A stretch of DNA of 64,000 bases from Nymphaea colorata (GCF_008831285.2 NC_045149.1:6191500-6255499); one strand, 5' to 3'; counted from the first letter of the stretch, positions 44,462-55,030 are shown. The notes: generated by a model from the sequence alone, not told the origin. A program made the numbers and translations.

Positions 44462-44650
44462 CGTTGCAGCCGTGCTTGGAGAGAGAAAAGTTCTTTATTC
44501 ACCAACCCTAATCTCCATTATAGAGAGATTATGGTAGAAAAGAGATTTACATATTACATCAACCAAAAATAAAAAAATGATTAAAGAGGTCTTATAACTC
44601 TTTAATATTACAAAGAGCCATCTAGAAACATAAACTCTTCTAATTCAACA
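44462..44650 (-). repeat. Copia-3 3' LTR, 189 bp
   Basis: Matches 49999-50190 from (C/T)GTTGCAG to AATTCAACA. The first base has changed from T to C in this copy, and a 3-base gap lies near 44474. Confidence 0.9.
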
Positions 44651-44662
44651 CTCCCCCTCAAG
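44651..44662 (-). other. Copia-3 polypurine tract
   Basis: The minus strand reads CTTGAGGGGGAG directly before the LTR start TGTTGAATTA. The same type of tract occurs in Copia-5 and Copia-6. Confidence 0.85.
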
Positions 44663-44664
44663 CT

Positions 44665-46060
44665 GGAGCATACATATTAAACATGTTCAGCTTGTCACAA
44701 CATCTAGAGAAATCACCAATAGGGAGAGCTTTGATGAACATATCTGCAGCTTGATCTTCTGAAGGAACATGCACAGCGGCAATGGTTCTCCCTTGAACGA
44801 GATCCCAAATGTAATGGCAGTTCACTTTAATATGTTTAGTTCACTCATAGAAAACTGAATTGTTTGCAATGTATGTGGCTGCTCGATTGTCACAATACAT
44901 CTTCATGGGAAGCGGAATCGACACACTTACGGCTAGTTAGCATGGATCTAGCCCAAGTCATTTTTGCTGCAGTTTGAGCCATAGCTCTATATTTGAATTC
45001 TGCACTAAATCTTGACACCACACCTTGTTTTTTTGCTTCTCCACGATATAAGGTTGCCTCCCACAAATACACAGAATCTTGTGGTACATTTCCTATCTTC
45101 GACTGAGCCAACATAGTCAGCTTCACTATAGGTTTCCACTGCCAGGGTCTTGTCTTTTGTGAACAAAAGGCCTTTGCCAGGAGACAATTTCATATATTTG
45201 ACCAGCATCAAAGCAACATCCCAATGAACTTTCCTGGGTTTTTCCATAAATTGACTTAGCTTCCCCACTACAAAGCTAATGTCTGGTTTGGTCACAGTAA
45301 CATAGAGGAGTTTTCCAATAAGGGATCTATATAATCGAGAATCCAATAATTCTCCTTGGTCATCATGAAGATGTATGTGTGGATTCATAGATAGATTAGC
45401 CAGTTTAGCTCCTACCATCCCGGTTTCCTGCAATAAATCAAGAACATACTTCCGTTGAGAGAGAATAACACCAACCCTATTGCGAGCAACCTCTATTCCC
45501 AAGAAATATCGTAGTGGACTACGATCTTTCGTCACAAAGTGTTTTTGAAGAAACAGCTTTGCATCAGAAATTTCTTGATCGGAGTCGCCTGTCAGGATAA
45601 TATCATCAACATAAACCACTAGAACGGTTATACCCCGGGGAGTCCTCTTGATAAACAGAGAATGATCAAGAGGAGATCTCGCAAAGCCACACTTTGAGAC
45701 TACCTCGGAGAACTTGTGAAACCATGCATGAGGACTCTGCTTGAGTCCATAAATAGCTTTCTTCAGTTTGCATACTTTTCCACACTCCCCCTATCGTTCA
45801 AATCCTGGTGGTTGTTGCATATAGACAGTCTCATCGAGATAACCATACAAAAAGGCGTTTTTGACATCAAACTGATACATGTGTCAATCATGGTGTACAG
45901 TCACAGAAATGATAAGACAAATGGTTCCCAACCGAGCAACCAGAGAAAATGTCTCAAAGAAATCCACCCCGTAAGTCTGTGTGTAGCCCTTAGCAACCAA
46001 ACGAGCTTTGTATCATTCCACAAAACCATCAAAATTATATTTCAAATACTCACTTAGAAC
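44665..46060 (-). pseudogene. Copia-3 reverse transcriptase and RNase H, broken
   Basis: Pieces from 46060 leftward on the minus strand: [36 protein letters not shown] with the first catalytic Asp, and KKAIYGLKQSPHAWF, each interrupted by a stop. The 204-codon frame 45619-45005 has MVYVDDIILTGDSD with the catalytic DD, then RYFLGIEVARNRVGVILSQ, and RNase H with ETYSEADYVGSVEDRK. The last RNase H part (YCDNRAATYIANN and HVPSEDQAADMFIKAL) is in another frame near 44700-44910. The Asp-Ala-Asp pattern of RNase H reads Glu-Ala-Asp here. Confidence 0.8.
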
Positions 46061-46415
46061 CAACAATGTCACAATCAAGAGGAGTATCAACAAGTTCCCA
46101 GGTGCCTCACTGAACTAATGCATCTATCTCATCTTGCATAGCCTGTCTTCACTGGGTATCTAATAAAACCTACTGGTGACACGTAGGAACTGTATGAGTA
46201 GTCAGAGCTTGAATAAACTGTTGCATACTTTTACCCACACCATCAGTAGACACAAAATGAGATATAGGATGCAGAGTACATTGTCGCTTGCCTTTGCAAA
46301 AAGCAATAGGTAAGTCTTGACAAAGATCAGACGGAGTAAGGCTACTCATTTCAGATGAACTTACCTCCTGAGAAGCGGTTGGCGAAGGATCATGAGAAGG
46401 GTTTTGTCGACGTGT

Positions 46416-47564
46416 TTAGACCAGCGGAGGATCACGAAACTTGAACACTACAGCCGGAGAGTCTATAGAAGGAGATTCAAAAGGGAATGACTCTGAAGGA
46501 ATAGGAAGAATAGGTAGTGAGTCTGGTGACGGTGGCATCTCAGTAGAGATAGGAGATGAGTTATAATAGGGCTGAGATTCAAAGAATGCGACATCCGTAC
46601 TAATATACTCTTTTTGAGTCAATGGATCAAAGCATTTGTAACCTTTATGGTTTCTGGAGTAACCAATAAAGATACATCTAATGGTTTGGGCCCCTAATTT
46701 ATCAAGTGAGTCCAAGTATGTAAACAAATCATGTGCAACCAAATACTTTGGGAGCTACTGGAAACAAGGGTCTTTGTGGGTGGACAAGTCTAATGGGAAC
46801 CTGGTTGTCAATGGAGAATGAGGGTAACTGGTTGGTTAAGTAACAGGCAGTGAGAATGGCATCTCCCCAAAAATATGCAGGTAGATTAGTATGAAGCATA
46901 AGGGAACGAGCCACATTTAAAAGTTCACGATGTTTTCGCTCAGCTACTCCATTTTCCTGGGAGGTATGAGGACAAGTAAATTGAGGAGAAATGTCATTAT
47001 CAGAGTAAAACTTCATTAACGTAGATGCCTTGAACTCAAGAGCGTTATCAGTGCGAATGCTTTTAACAAGAATATCAAACTGGGTCGTTATTTCAATAAT
47101 AAAGTTTTTGAGAGTACATACAACTTCAGACCTTTCCTTCAAAAGGAAGACCCAAGTGACTCGAGAATAATCATCAACAACAAGGAAATAACAAAATCTT
47201 GACCTACTAGCAACTCTGCTAGGACCTCACACATCAACATGAAGAAGATCAAATAGTCCACAACTGGACGGACTAAGACTTGATGAATAATTGCTACAGA
47301 TGTGTTTGCCAAGTTGACAGGCTTCATACTGGAACGACTCTGGTACTGAAAGATGAGGAAGAAAATGACGGAGCTTGGAGACAGATGGATGACCAAGTCT
47401 GAGATGCCATTAGAAAGAGGACGACAATGAGGTGATCGATGATGTTGTAATACCCACTGGATCCTGTAGGAAGTAGATGCCCTCTTTCTCATAGCCTCCA
47501 CCAGGTCCTGAAATGAACATAAACTAGAGTCAAACGTAACACAACAATGTAAATCATTAATCAT
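46416..47564 (-). pseudogene. Copia-3 integrase, broken
   Basis: Frame 47142-46729 contains VKSIRTDNALEFKAS with the second catalytic Asp, then [20 protein letters not shown] with the catalytic Glu, and PAYFWGDAILTACYLTNQLP. Frame 46742-46416 has the C-terminal part: LGAQTIRCIFIGYSRNHKGY, then KCFDPLTQKEYISTDVAFFE. The zinc-finger and first-Asp region lies in shifted frames between 47142 and 47564 (a HLGHPSVS-like segment is visible). Confidence 0.8.
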
Positions 47565-47739
47565 TGTCCAACCGATAACAGATTTGTGAGAAACTTAGGA
47601 GCATATAACACATTAAGAATAGTCATATTGAGAAATCTTGATATCTCAATAACTCATAATAGGCGACCATCTACCATCTGCAAGTCTCACATGACGTGTC
47701 TAAGGTAATGAGTGTGACACAATAAACATAAAAGGTCTA

Positions 47740-48044
47740 CTACAAAAGTGTCTTGATGCTCATAAATCAATAATCCAAGTAGTACATGTATCATGTGGGA
47801 TAGTATCAACGGACATAGCGTTGTCTATCATGACTATGGAGGCCGATGGCTGGGTAGATCTTTGTGCTAGGAAGTCATACTCTGACTTGTTGATACTCAC
47901 ACTCACTGTCTCAGGGTGAGAAGAAGACAGAAACCCATCTATAACTGATGACGTTGCCTGGACAGATCCAATAGGAGTCTGTAAAGAATTCTTGCCCTGC
48001 TTAGGTGTAACATTTCTTCCTAGGAAAGCCGAAAAGACGACCAT
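47740..48044 (-). pseudogene. Copia-3 protease region, broken
   Basis: Frame 48044-47760 ends HDTCTTWIIDL at a stop. WIIDSGAT is the Copia protease active site, so the break falls at the Ser/Gly of the catalytic triplet. Downstream sequence down to about 47560 is consistent with degraded protease. The protease would process the polyprotein. Confidence 0.65.
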
Positions 48045-49124
48045 GTTTATCCCAACATCTGTCTTCCAAATGTCCTATTTTCCCACAATAGGTGCATTGA
48101 AATCTCCCCCGACTTCCTCCTATCCCTCAACCTATGCCTCTCCCCCTGAATGAACTACGTCCACGACTTCCTGAGGCTACCAAGGCAGAGGCATGGATAT
48201 CACTAGAGGGCGGAGAGGGTCACAGCAAGGTGGCTGAGCCTGTTGTAGGCTTCAGCTAGGTCGGGGATTTTTGCTCCAGTCAACATCTATGCCTTTGCTA
48301 CTGCATATTCGTGAGAGAGACCCTGTAGAAACTTCACAACCATAGACTATTCACCATGAGCTTTATAGCATGTTGGACATGGATGACGTAATGCTTTAAG
48401 TTGTTCATAGATCGATTTGGGGGACCCACAACTTCCTGAGACTACCAAGGCAAAGGCATGGATATCACTAGAGGGCGGAGAAAGGGTCACAGCAAGGCGA
48501 CTGAGTCTGTTGTAGGCTTCAGCTAGGTCGGGAATTTCTGTTCCAGTAACATTTGTGTCTTTGCTACTACATATTCATGAGAGACCCTGTAGAAACTTCG
48601 CAACCATAGACTGTTCACCATGAGCCTTATGGCATGTGGGACATGAGGGATGTAATGCTTTAAGTTTTTCATAGATCAACTTGAGGGAAGTGAAATACTG
48701 AGCAAGACTCTTGTCACCCTGTTGCAAAAAGTAATTCCTCCTCCACTTGCAATATCTTGCTAACATTCTTATTCTTGTCATTCAAGTAATTTTGTTTCAA
48801 AAAATCCCACATTTGTTTAGCAGAGGTATAGAATGCAATAGTAGAAGTAATCTATGGTTGCACACTATTCATGATCCAAGACATAACAATATTATTATCT
48901 TCCTTCCATGAAACATATTTTCCACTCTTTTCCACAGGCTCATCTTTTTCTATAACATGCTCCTCCCGATGTCCAATCACAGATTTCATAAACACACGAG
49001 ACCAAATCTCATAGTTAGATCCATCTAACTTTACAATAGAACCATAAGAGAATGGATTTCCTCCACTTTTAACCTCATGAGAGAAATCAGTTTTAGGATT
49101 TTCAGCCATCACAAAACTGTCCAC
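48040..49124 (-). pseudogene. Copia-3 gag, broken and internally duplicated
   Basis: The start is at 49124 or, better, the Met at 49109 (MAENPKTDFSHEV). It is followed by LDGSNYEIWSRVFMKSVIGH, the plant Copia gag entry. A stop follows near 48855. Frame 48781-48575 continues with YFTSLKLIYEKLKALHPS and MVAKFLQGL. A zinc knuckle CTYCGKIGHLEDRC lies at about 48050-48095. Between them a 265-bp tandem duplication (48166-48690) repeats part of the capsid C-terminus and shifts the frame. Confidence 0.8.
48166..48690. repeat. 265-bp tandem duplication in Copia-3 gag
   Basis: Two adjacent copies with the landmark ACTTCCTGAG at 48166 and 48431, and GGGTCACAGCAAGG in both. The copies are similar but differ at many sites. 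265 is not a multiple of three. Confidence 0.85.
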
Positions 49125-49149
49125 AAAAGATCAACCACCAACAGCAAAA

Positions 49150-49151
<2 letters not shown>

Positions 49152-49204
<53 letters not shown>

Positions 49205-49206
49205 AT
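49152..49206. repeat. TA/GA compound microsatellite
   Basis: An uninterrupted (TA)n tract from about 49152 to 49186, followed by (GA)n to about 49206, in the Copia-3 leader. The remainder of 49207-49986 is leader sequence with no gene; it holds A-homopolymers near 49700. Confidence 0.9.
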
Positions 49207-49986
49207 GAGACTGAACGGCAATAATAAAGGTCCAACACCACACAGCAGGAGTAAACACTATCATGAATGCGCAGCACTTCTCCTAAACAAATTATGAATA
49301 ACCAGACAGTAGAAGTGAATAATATCGTGAGGATAAAACAGCCCTTCTTAAAAAAAATTACCTCCACAACAGAAGAATGTTGTAACAATGTTGTCTACCT
49401 ACTAACAGAAACCTCACGACAGCAGAAACTAATCCACAACTGCTAGTTTCTGTTGCTTCCTGCCACCTGTTTACACCTTCAGAAAACTGAAATCAAAAAA
49501 CTGAAACTGCTACTGTTTTCAGTCTCCTATCGACAGAATCTCTGCTTCCTGCCGATAGGATCTGCTCCATCTGCTTTCTGCCAATTGTTTACACCATCAG
49601 AAAACTGAAACTGCTGCTGTTTTTAGTCTCCTCACACACCATCGGCAGAACATCATCCACCTTTTACAATAACTCCACTATCATCACGCCTTAAACATCA
49701 CAAAAAAAAAAAAAAAACAGATCTGCTGGTCCTCGTACCAAACAGCAAGCACGAGCCCCACTTAAGGATCTGATCACGCCTTCCACATAGGTGTGATCAG
49801 TCCTTCTCCACGTAGCACACCCAACCTTTATCTCTTTACTGCCTCTCTGTTGGTGGGTAAGAAGAGATAAGGTGGGTGACGAGAAAAGGAAAGAGGAAGG
49901 AAGTCACCGGAGAAAGTGGTAGCCGGAGAGAGGTCGCCAGAAGAGAAAGTCGCAGAAAACTTACTTGACTGTTACCGCAGGAGAAG

Positions 49987-49998
49987 GCTCTGATACCA
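49987..49998 (-). other. Copia-3 primer binding site
   Basis: The minus strand reads TGGTATCAGAGC, directly next to the LTR end at 49999. Met-tRNA type. Confidence 0.9.
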
Positions 49999-50190
49999 TG
50001 TTGCAGTCGTGAGACTTGGAGAGAGAAAAGTTCCTTATTCACTAACCTTAATCTCCATCATAAAGAGATTAGGGTAGAAAAGAGATTTACAGATTACATC
50101 AACCAAAAATAAAGAAATGATTAAAGAGGTCTTATAGCTCTTTAATATTACAAAGAGCCACTTAGAAACATAAACTTTTATAATTCAACA
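49999..50190 (-). repeat. Copia-3 5' LTR, 192 bp
   Basis: TGTTGCAGTCG...TAATTCAACA, matching 44462-44650. It is followed by the GAGAT duplication at 50191-50195. Confidence 0.9.
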
Positions 50191-50195
50191 GAGAT
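50191..50195. repeat. Copia-3 target-site duplication, right copy
   Basis: GAGAT, identical to 44457-44461. Confidence 0.85.
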
Positions 50196-51497
50196 GAAGT
50201 AGCCCCTTCCAACTATTGTTCACTTAAAGTCTTCTCCATCATGTTAGGGCATTTGCATAAACCAACAAAGGATTATGGACCCTAGGTAAGGGTATTTATG
50301 CAAATGACTAAAAGATTGCTAAAATTAAAGAAAAACTGCATTCATGGAATAACAAAGATATTCATTAATGTCAATACCCCAAGTGTTATACTGAATGATC
50401 TACCTAAACATTCATAGCGGTATTTAGAAGCATATGATTGGAAAATGACAAGTAATCACATTGGTCTCATAGTAAAGCAAGTTTCCAATTAAAAGAATAG
50501 GCATTCCAAAGTAGCGTCAACTGCACTTACATAATTGAATCATAAAATCCACACAATGTCTCACATGTTGAGAGCTTCATTAGGAAGACAACAAAAGCAC
50601 TTGACTGCAGCATGAATATATTGATTCATCTAAATTAAAACATGCAGAAAGAAACAGCTACAAGCTTAACTGAAAAATGTATTTGTGATTCTCATGCAAC
50701 CAAAAGTTTAACCTTCTGAGTAGTCTTCACCTCATTGCCACATATGAGAAAAAAACCGTTATCCCTAGAGCCTGGAATGGCCTTTCAATTACAGATAAAA
50801 CATTTCCAGTTCCACAGGCTTCTTAGTCCAATTTTGGAAAGGTTCATTATCATTCAAAACCTGCACTGCGGATCTGTATAGAGAAGCCATAGACTGCACA
50901 TGGAGAAAATAAAGCATGAGCCACTTGCAGTAATTTATGCTCCATCGCTAGGTAAGTACTGAAAATATCTAGCAAAAGATGCTTTTAAAACTTATTTCAC
51001 CCAAAGGAATGGAATCTAAAATCAAGTATTTGACAAGAATAGTAAAAGATCAAGATACAAAATTGATTCTTAGAAAAACAAAAAAATTACAGGGGCAAGT
51101 GACATGCCACCCAAGCACATATAAGCATCGCCATCTCCTCAAAATTAAGAATAGAATGCACTAAACATGAAAAAATCACAATATTTTGGAAAAAGAATGA
51201 AAATATCACTCTTTCACATTTTTCTCTTTCAGAAAATTTAGCATATTCTGATATTTTGACGTTTCTTTTAACATTTTGATAACTATTTTTATTTTCTATC
51301 AATGTTTTACTTTTCATAATAAAATTAGTATAGAATCCAAATTTTTCATAATTTTTTACTTTCTATAATCTTTAAAGTTTTTGAATTCCCAAGATTTTCC
51401 AAATAAAACAAACTTTCCAATTAGTACCATGAAAAACATCACCTGTAAAAACTGGAAATGCTATTTGTGACAATGATGCTAAGTACGGACTTCACAG
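50196..51497. other. Unassigned sequence, possible short host exon
   Basis: Mostly featureless AT-rich DNA. On the minus strand, 50898-50794 looks like an exon: TTTTCTCCATGTGCAG is a good splice acceptor, followed by SMASLYRSAVQVLNDNEPFQ and NWTKKPVELEMFYL before a stop. I do not recognise the protein and there is no second exon to support it. Confidence 0.3.
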
Positions 51498-51726
51498 TGT
51501 TAGAATGTATGTATCCCAAATGTATACATATATATATATATTTATATATATCACATATATTAGTCATCTAATATATGCTTTATATGTATATATATATTTT
51601 ATATCTTTTGGGTACTTAGGTCACTTATGTAATTTTTACTTTCTTTATGTATCTTTTCTTTTAGTTTATTTTCTGTTTTTCTCCTTTTATCCCTCTCCTT
51701 TTTTCTGTTTTACCTAGAGGGAGACT

Positions 51727-51760
51727 AGTCCCAACGGCTAGATTTCTAGCCATTGGGACT
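51727..51760 (+). promoter_or_regulatory. Hairpin upstream of the Copia-4 TATA box
   Basis: An inverted repeat with 16-base arms (AGTCCCAACGGCTAGA and TCTAGCCATTGGGACT, one mismatch) and a 2-base loop. An equivalent, longer hairpin sits at the same distance from the TATA box in Copia-5. Confidence 0.7.
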
Positions 51761-51790
51761 GCCTCCTCCTTCTTCTCTTTGGCCCTCTCC

Positions 51791-51800
51791 TCTATAAATA
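51791..51800 (+). promoter_or_regulatory. Copia-4 LTR TATA box
   Basis: CTATAAATAG in the LTR, about 180 bases before the LTR end. A standard polymerase II TATA element for retrotransposon transcription. Confidence 0.65.
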
Positions 51801-51973
51801 GGGCAGCTTCTCTATTGTTTCACATGGCTTTTTAGCCTACTTTATGTATCTCATATTGTGATTAATTCAAGTTCTTCTTCACCTCTTGTTTAAGGGCTTG
51901 TGAGTTTGACTTGTTGGTGGAAGCTTCAAGGCTGATTTACTTGAAGTATTTGTCTCTTTGGGCCTGATTTACA

Positions 51974-51986
51974 TGGTATTAGAGCC
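51974..51986 (+). other. Copia-4 primer binding site
   Basis: TGGTATTAGAGCC, one mismatch from the Met-tRNA-type site TGGTATCAGAGCC seen in Copia-5. A 29-bp tandem duplication in the leader (TTCGTCATAACTTGTAAGTG at 52300 and 52329) follows before the gag ATG at 52372. Confidence 0.8.
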
Positions 51987-52371
51987 GGGTTTTGGCTATT
52001 CATCTTGTTGTCCTTCAGTTTGAAGTTTCAGCTTTTACTCCTTCTTTGGAGCCTTGAAGCACTCCAAGTGCTCGACGTTATTGCTGGCTGATTATTGACA
52101 CAAGAAGGTGCTGTTTTGCTGGCTTCTATTGGTGGTAAAGATTGTGGTTGAGGTGTTATTTTGCTGGCCTCTATTGGTGGTGAAGATTGTGGCTGTTTTT
52201 CTTCATTTTTTCGTCATCTCAAACATACAAGTGTTATAAAAGAAGAAGGGTGACTGGATTCGTTTATTGCCGTGGACTTCTTCTCACGTGGCAGCCAGCT
52301 TCGTCATAACTTGTAAGTGGAATTACCTTTCGTCATAACTTGTAAGTGGAATTACCTTGTTGATTTTGATC

Positions 52372-53455
52372 ATGGATGACAAAGTCTCATCTCTTCCATT
52401 TCCCAAACTCTCATCAACAAACTATATACAATGGGCTAGAACTATGGAACATTTTATTCGTAGTAAAAGCCTTTGGGGACTAGTTGATGGACAAAACTTG
52501 AACCACAACTAGTCCTTACTAAAGTTGTTGGTGGAAGAGCTATGAAATTGAATGGAACCGAAAAAAAAAAAGTAGTGGCGGAATACAACAAGAAATGGAA
52601 AGAATGGAGTGTTGGTTATCACAAAATTATTACTTGGATCTTGACTTGTGTTGACAATGCTACTAGCGGGCAAATCTCTAAATTAAATTCTGCCCTAAAA
52701 GCTTGGGAATATCTAAAGAAAACTCATACCATGAGAGATGTTGCTTATATGCATCATGTTCAACTCAAAATTCACAATCTTCAACAAGGAGATAGATCCA
52801 TTAAAGATTATGTGGCTGAAATGGATCAATTGTATGATGAATTAAGTATTTTTGAACCACATTAGACACAAGATCTTATTCTTAGAGAAAAACAAATACA
52901 ACGTGACAAGTTTTACAAGTTTATTATAGGTCTTAGACCTGAATTTGATGGTATTAAAACAGTTTTGTTAAAACAGTTTTACTTCATTGCTTTAAAACAC
53001 CATCTATGAATGAGGCTATTGCGGAGCTTCAAATGGAGGAAAATCGTCTTTGTCTTGATAAAGAGAAAGTCAACAATGTGTTTGTCACATTTAGGCCGGG
53101 GGGCCATTTGAGACCTTATAGACCTCCTCACTTCAATCGTACAAATGAAGAAGCAAGAAGAAAAGTATCATCTTTGTCTTGATAAAGAGAATGTCAACAA
53201 TGTGTTTGCCACATCTAGGCCGGGGGCCCATTTGAGACCTTATAGACCTCCTCACTTCAATCGTACAAATGAAGAAGCAAGAAGAAAAGTTATTTGCTAT
53301 CATTATCAAGAAGAACGACATACCAAGCCAAGATGTCCAAAACTTAGAACTTTTGACAAAAGAAGCAGTGTTGCAGCTCCAATTCAAGACGAAAGAAAAG
53401 AAGCAAGTTCATTCCAACTTGATCAACTCATAAGTGCTCTTCAACCTTTCTAAAG
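52372..53455 (+). pseudogene. Copia-4 gag, broken and internally duplicated
   Basis: ATG at 52372 (MDDKVSSLPFPKLSS), then [20 protein letters not shown], and a frameshift near 52488. Frame 52542-52865 has YNKKWKEWSVGYHKIITWIL and YMHHVQLKIHNLQQGDRSI, ending near AEMDQLYDEL. A 124-bp tandem duplication (53047-53294) repeats the segment before the zinc knuckle. The knuckle CYHYQEERHTKPRCPK (about 53290-53340) has lost one Cys (CYHY for CxxC) and one Gly. The frame ends in a stop near 53452. Confidence 0.8.
53047..53294. repeat. 124-bp tandem duplication in Copia-4 gag
   Basis: Landmark TCTTTGTCTTGATAAAGAG at 53047 and 53171, with the following AGACCTCCTCACTTCAATCG also doubled. The copies are nearly identical, so this is a fairly young event. 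124 is not a multiple of three. Confidence 0.85.
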
Positions 53456-53476
53456 GGAGGAGGCACACCTTCAACT

Positions 53477-54013
53477 TTGGGAGCTACCGTGGCATCTACT
53501 TCTTCAACTAAGTATTCTTGGATTATTGATTCGGGTGCATCTTCTCATATGACTCCTTGTGGATCCCTTCTCACCGAATGCACTAAAAATGATTCTTATT
53601 CCTTTGTGAAAAGGGCGGATGGTACTTCTCTTGAAATTGATTTTATTGAAAATCTTGACCTAGCTTTTGGATCCAAAACTTTAAAAGTACCTCAAGTAAG
53701 ACACACTCCTAAATTAAGTTTAATTTTATTGTCCGTTTCTCAAATAACCAACCTTGGTTTTGATATAATCTTCTCACAATCCAAATGTTTGATACAGGAC
53801 CGAGTATCCAAGAAGACGATTGGGGAAGGTTTTAGAACAAAAGATCTCTACTACATAGACTTTTTGGACCTTTCAAGACCATCTTGCAATATCTCCAAAG
53901 AATGTGACATTCAAACTTGGCATCAAAGACTTGGACATTCCAATATAAAAAAAGTGTCTCATCTTCCCTTCATGGAGAATTTTTGTCAAAAGAACTTCGA
54001 CCTTACCTTTTGA
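53477..54013 (+). pseudogene. Copia-4 protease and GAG-pre-integrase, broken
   Basis: A 178-codon frame containing SWIIDSGASSHMTPCGSLLT, the Copia protease active site with the Asp-Ser-Gly triplet intact. It then continues with [16 protein letters not shown] and the pre-integrase segment [18 protein letters not shown] with the first two His of the zinc finger. The two zinc-binding Cys are missing: about 25 codons are lost relative to Copia-5 before the frame ends near 54013. Confidence 0.8.
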
Positions 54014-54049
54014 TAATAAAAACTTTATTGCCCAAAAATTTTTGATTTA

Positions 54050-54709
54050 GTGCATTCGGATGTGTGGGGACCCGCTCCTATTATGTCAAAATGAGGATTA
54101 TTGTACTATGTGATCTTTATTTATGATTATTCTAAGCATATTTGGGTTTACTTTCTCAAACATAAATCGGAGGTTTTCACCAACTTTAAGAATTTCTACA
54201 ACATGATCTATACCCAATTTGACTCAAATATCAAAATCTTTAGAAGTGATTCGGGAGGAGAATTTATGTCAAATGAATTTCAATAATTTCTAAAAGAAAA
54301 AGGCATTGTTCATCAAATACCTTGTCCTAACACTCCACAACAAAACGGAGTGGCCGAGCGTAAACATAGACACATTATTGAAACTACTCGAGCCCTTCTT
54401 TTATCTAAAAATGTTCCCAAAAACTTTTGGGCTGAGGCTGTTTTGACTTCAACCTATTTAATTAATAGAATGTCTACCAAACTTTTGAAAAATATTTCTC
54501 TTTTTGAAAAACTTCACCATGTTAAACCTAATTACAATAGACTTAAAGTCTTTGGTTGCAAATGTTTTGTGTTAAGTGACAAAGACGATAAGCTTTCTTC
54601 CAAACCTATTTCTTGTGTTTTTATTGGGTATTCCGAAACTCAAAAGGGTTATAGATGTTATGATATTCAAAGAGATAAAGTTTATGTTTCTAGAAATGTG
54701 TTCTTTTAA
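54050..54709 (+). pseudogene. Copia-4 integrase core, broken
   Basis: The first catalytic Asp lies in [11 protein letters not shown] (about 54050-54080). A stop follows near 54091, then frame 54101-54286 with YVIFIYDYSKHIWVYFLK and [14 protein letters not shown] with the second Asp. After another stop, [18 protein letters not shown] carries the catalytic Glu (from about 54342), and CKCFVLSDKDDKLSS and [17 protein letters not shown] follow. The end of this frame reaches 54709 and the sequence continues to the Copia-5 insertion point. Confidence 0.8.
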
Positions 54710-54739
54710 TGAAGATGGTTTCAAATATGAACCCAAGAA

Positions 54740-54744
54740 ACTAG
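54740..54744. repeat. Copia-5 target-site duplication, left copy
   Basis: ACTAG, repeated exactly at 60135-60139. Joining across it restores Copia-4 continuity. Confidence 0.9.
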
Positions 54745-54931
54745 TGTTAGAATTTAAATATTAGACATTATGTAAGTATACATATGTTTCATATATGATT
54801 TGTATATATGAATATCTATGTATGCATAGGTGTTATGTATTTTATTTTATTTGCTTCCTTTTCTTTTTTATGTATTTTTTATTTCTTTTCTTTTTCTATT
54901 TTTACCTTTTCCTTTTTGTAAAAGGGAACTA

Positions 54932-54988
54932 GCTGTTGGACCAGCTTCCAACGGCTAGATTTCTAGCCGTTGGAGCTGGCCCAACAGC
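54932..54988 (+). promoter_or_regulatory. Long hairpin upstream of the Copia-5 TATA box
   Basis: An inverted repeat of 57 bases. The inner stem is a perfect 12-bp palindrome arm (CCAACGGCTAGA) with a TT loop. The outer stem pairs CCAGCT with AGCTGG and GCTGTTGG with CCAACAGC, broken by one bulged T and one mismatch. An identical copy is in the 3' LTR (59847-59903). It ends 34 bases before the TATA box. It could be a cruciform or protein-binding site in U3 DNA. Confidence 0.75.
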
Positions 54989-55021
54989 CAACTCCTCCTT
55001 CTTCTCTCCCTTTCATTGTAC

Positions 55022-55030
55022 TATATATAT
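55022..55030 (+). promoter_or_regulatory. Copia-5 LTR TATA box
   Basis: TATATATAT flanked by C and GGG, about 190 bases before the 5' LTR end. It fits a polymerase II start just downstream, at the U3/R border. Confidence 0.65.

Larger units (their letters stand above)
44462..50190 (-). mobile_element. Copia-3: full-length but broken Ty1/Copia retrotransposon, 5.7 kb
   Basis: Paired short LTRs (189 and 192 bp), a purine tract, a Met-tRNA-type primer site, and the 5-bp duplication GAGAT at both ends. Minus-strand order is gag (49124-48040), protease, integrase (47564-46416), reverse transcriptase and RNase H (46060-44665), the Copia order. Stops, frameshifts and a 265-bp duplication in gag make it inactive. 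The LTRs differ at roughly 16 positions, so this is an older insertion than Copia-5. Confidence 0.9.
51498..51973 (+). repeat. Copia-4 5' LTR, 476 bp
   Basis: Begins TGTTAGAATG and ends CTGATTTACA, the same termini as the Copia-5 LTRs. A TATA box (CTATAAATAG, 51791-51800) lies about 33 bases after a hairpin-forming inverted repeat (51727-51760). The five bases before it are CACAG (51493-51497); the matching copy should lie beyond the window. Confidence 0.85.
51498..54744 (+). mobile_element. Copia-4: plus-strand Ty1/Copia element, split by Copia-5
   Basis: The 5' LTR (51498-51973), primer site, gag, protease and integrase run to 54744, where Copia-5 has inserted. Copia-4 continues at 60135-60240 and is then cut by Copia-6. 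The rest (reverse transcriptase onward) is outside the window or lost. Its proteins are close to those of Copia-5 (same gag opening, KLSS/TNY...MEHFIRSK...LWGLVDG), so the two are related families. Many stops and frameshifts make it inactive. Confidence 0.88.
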
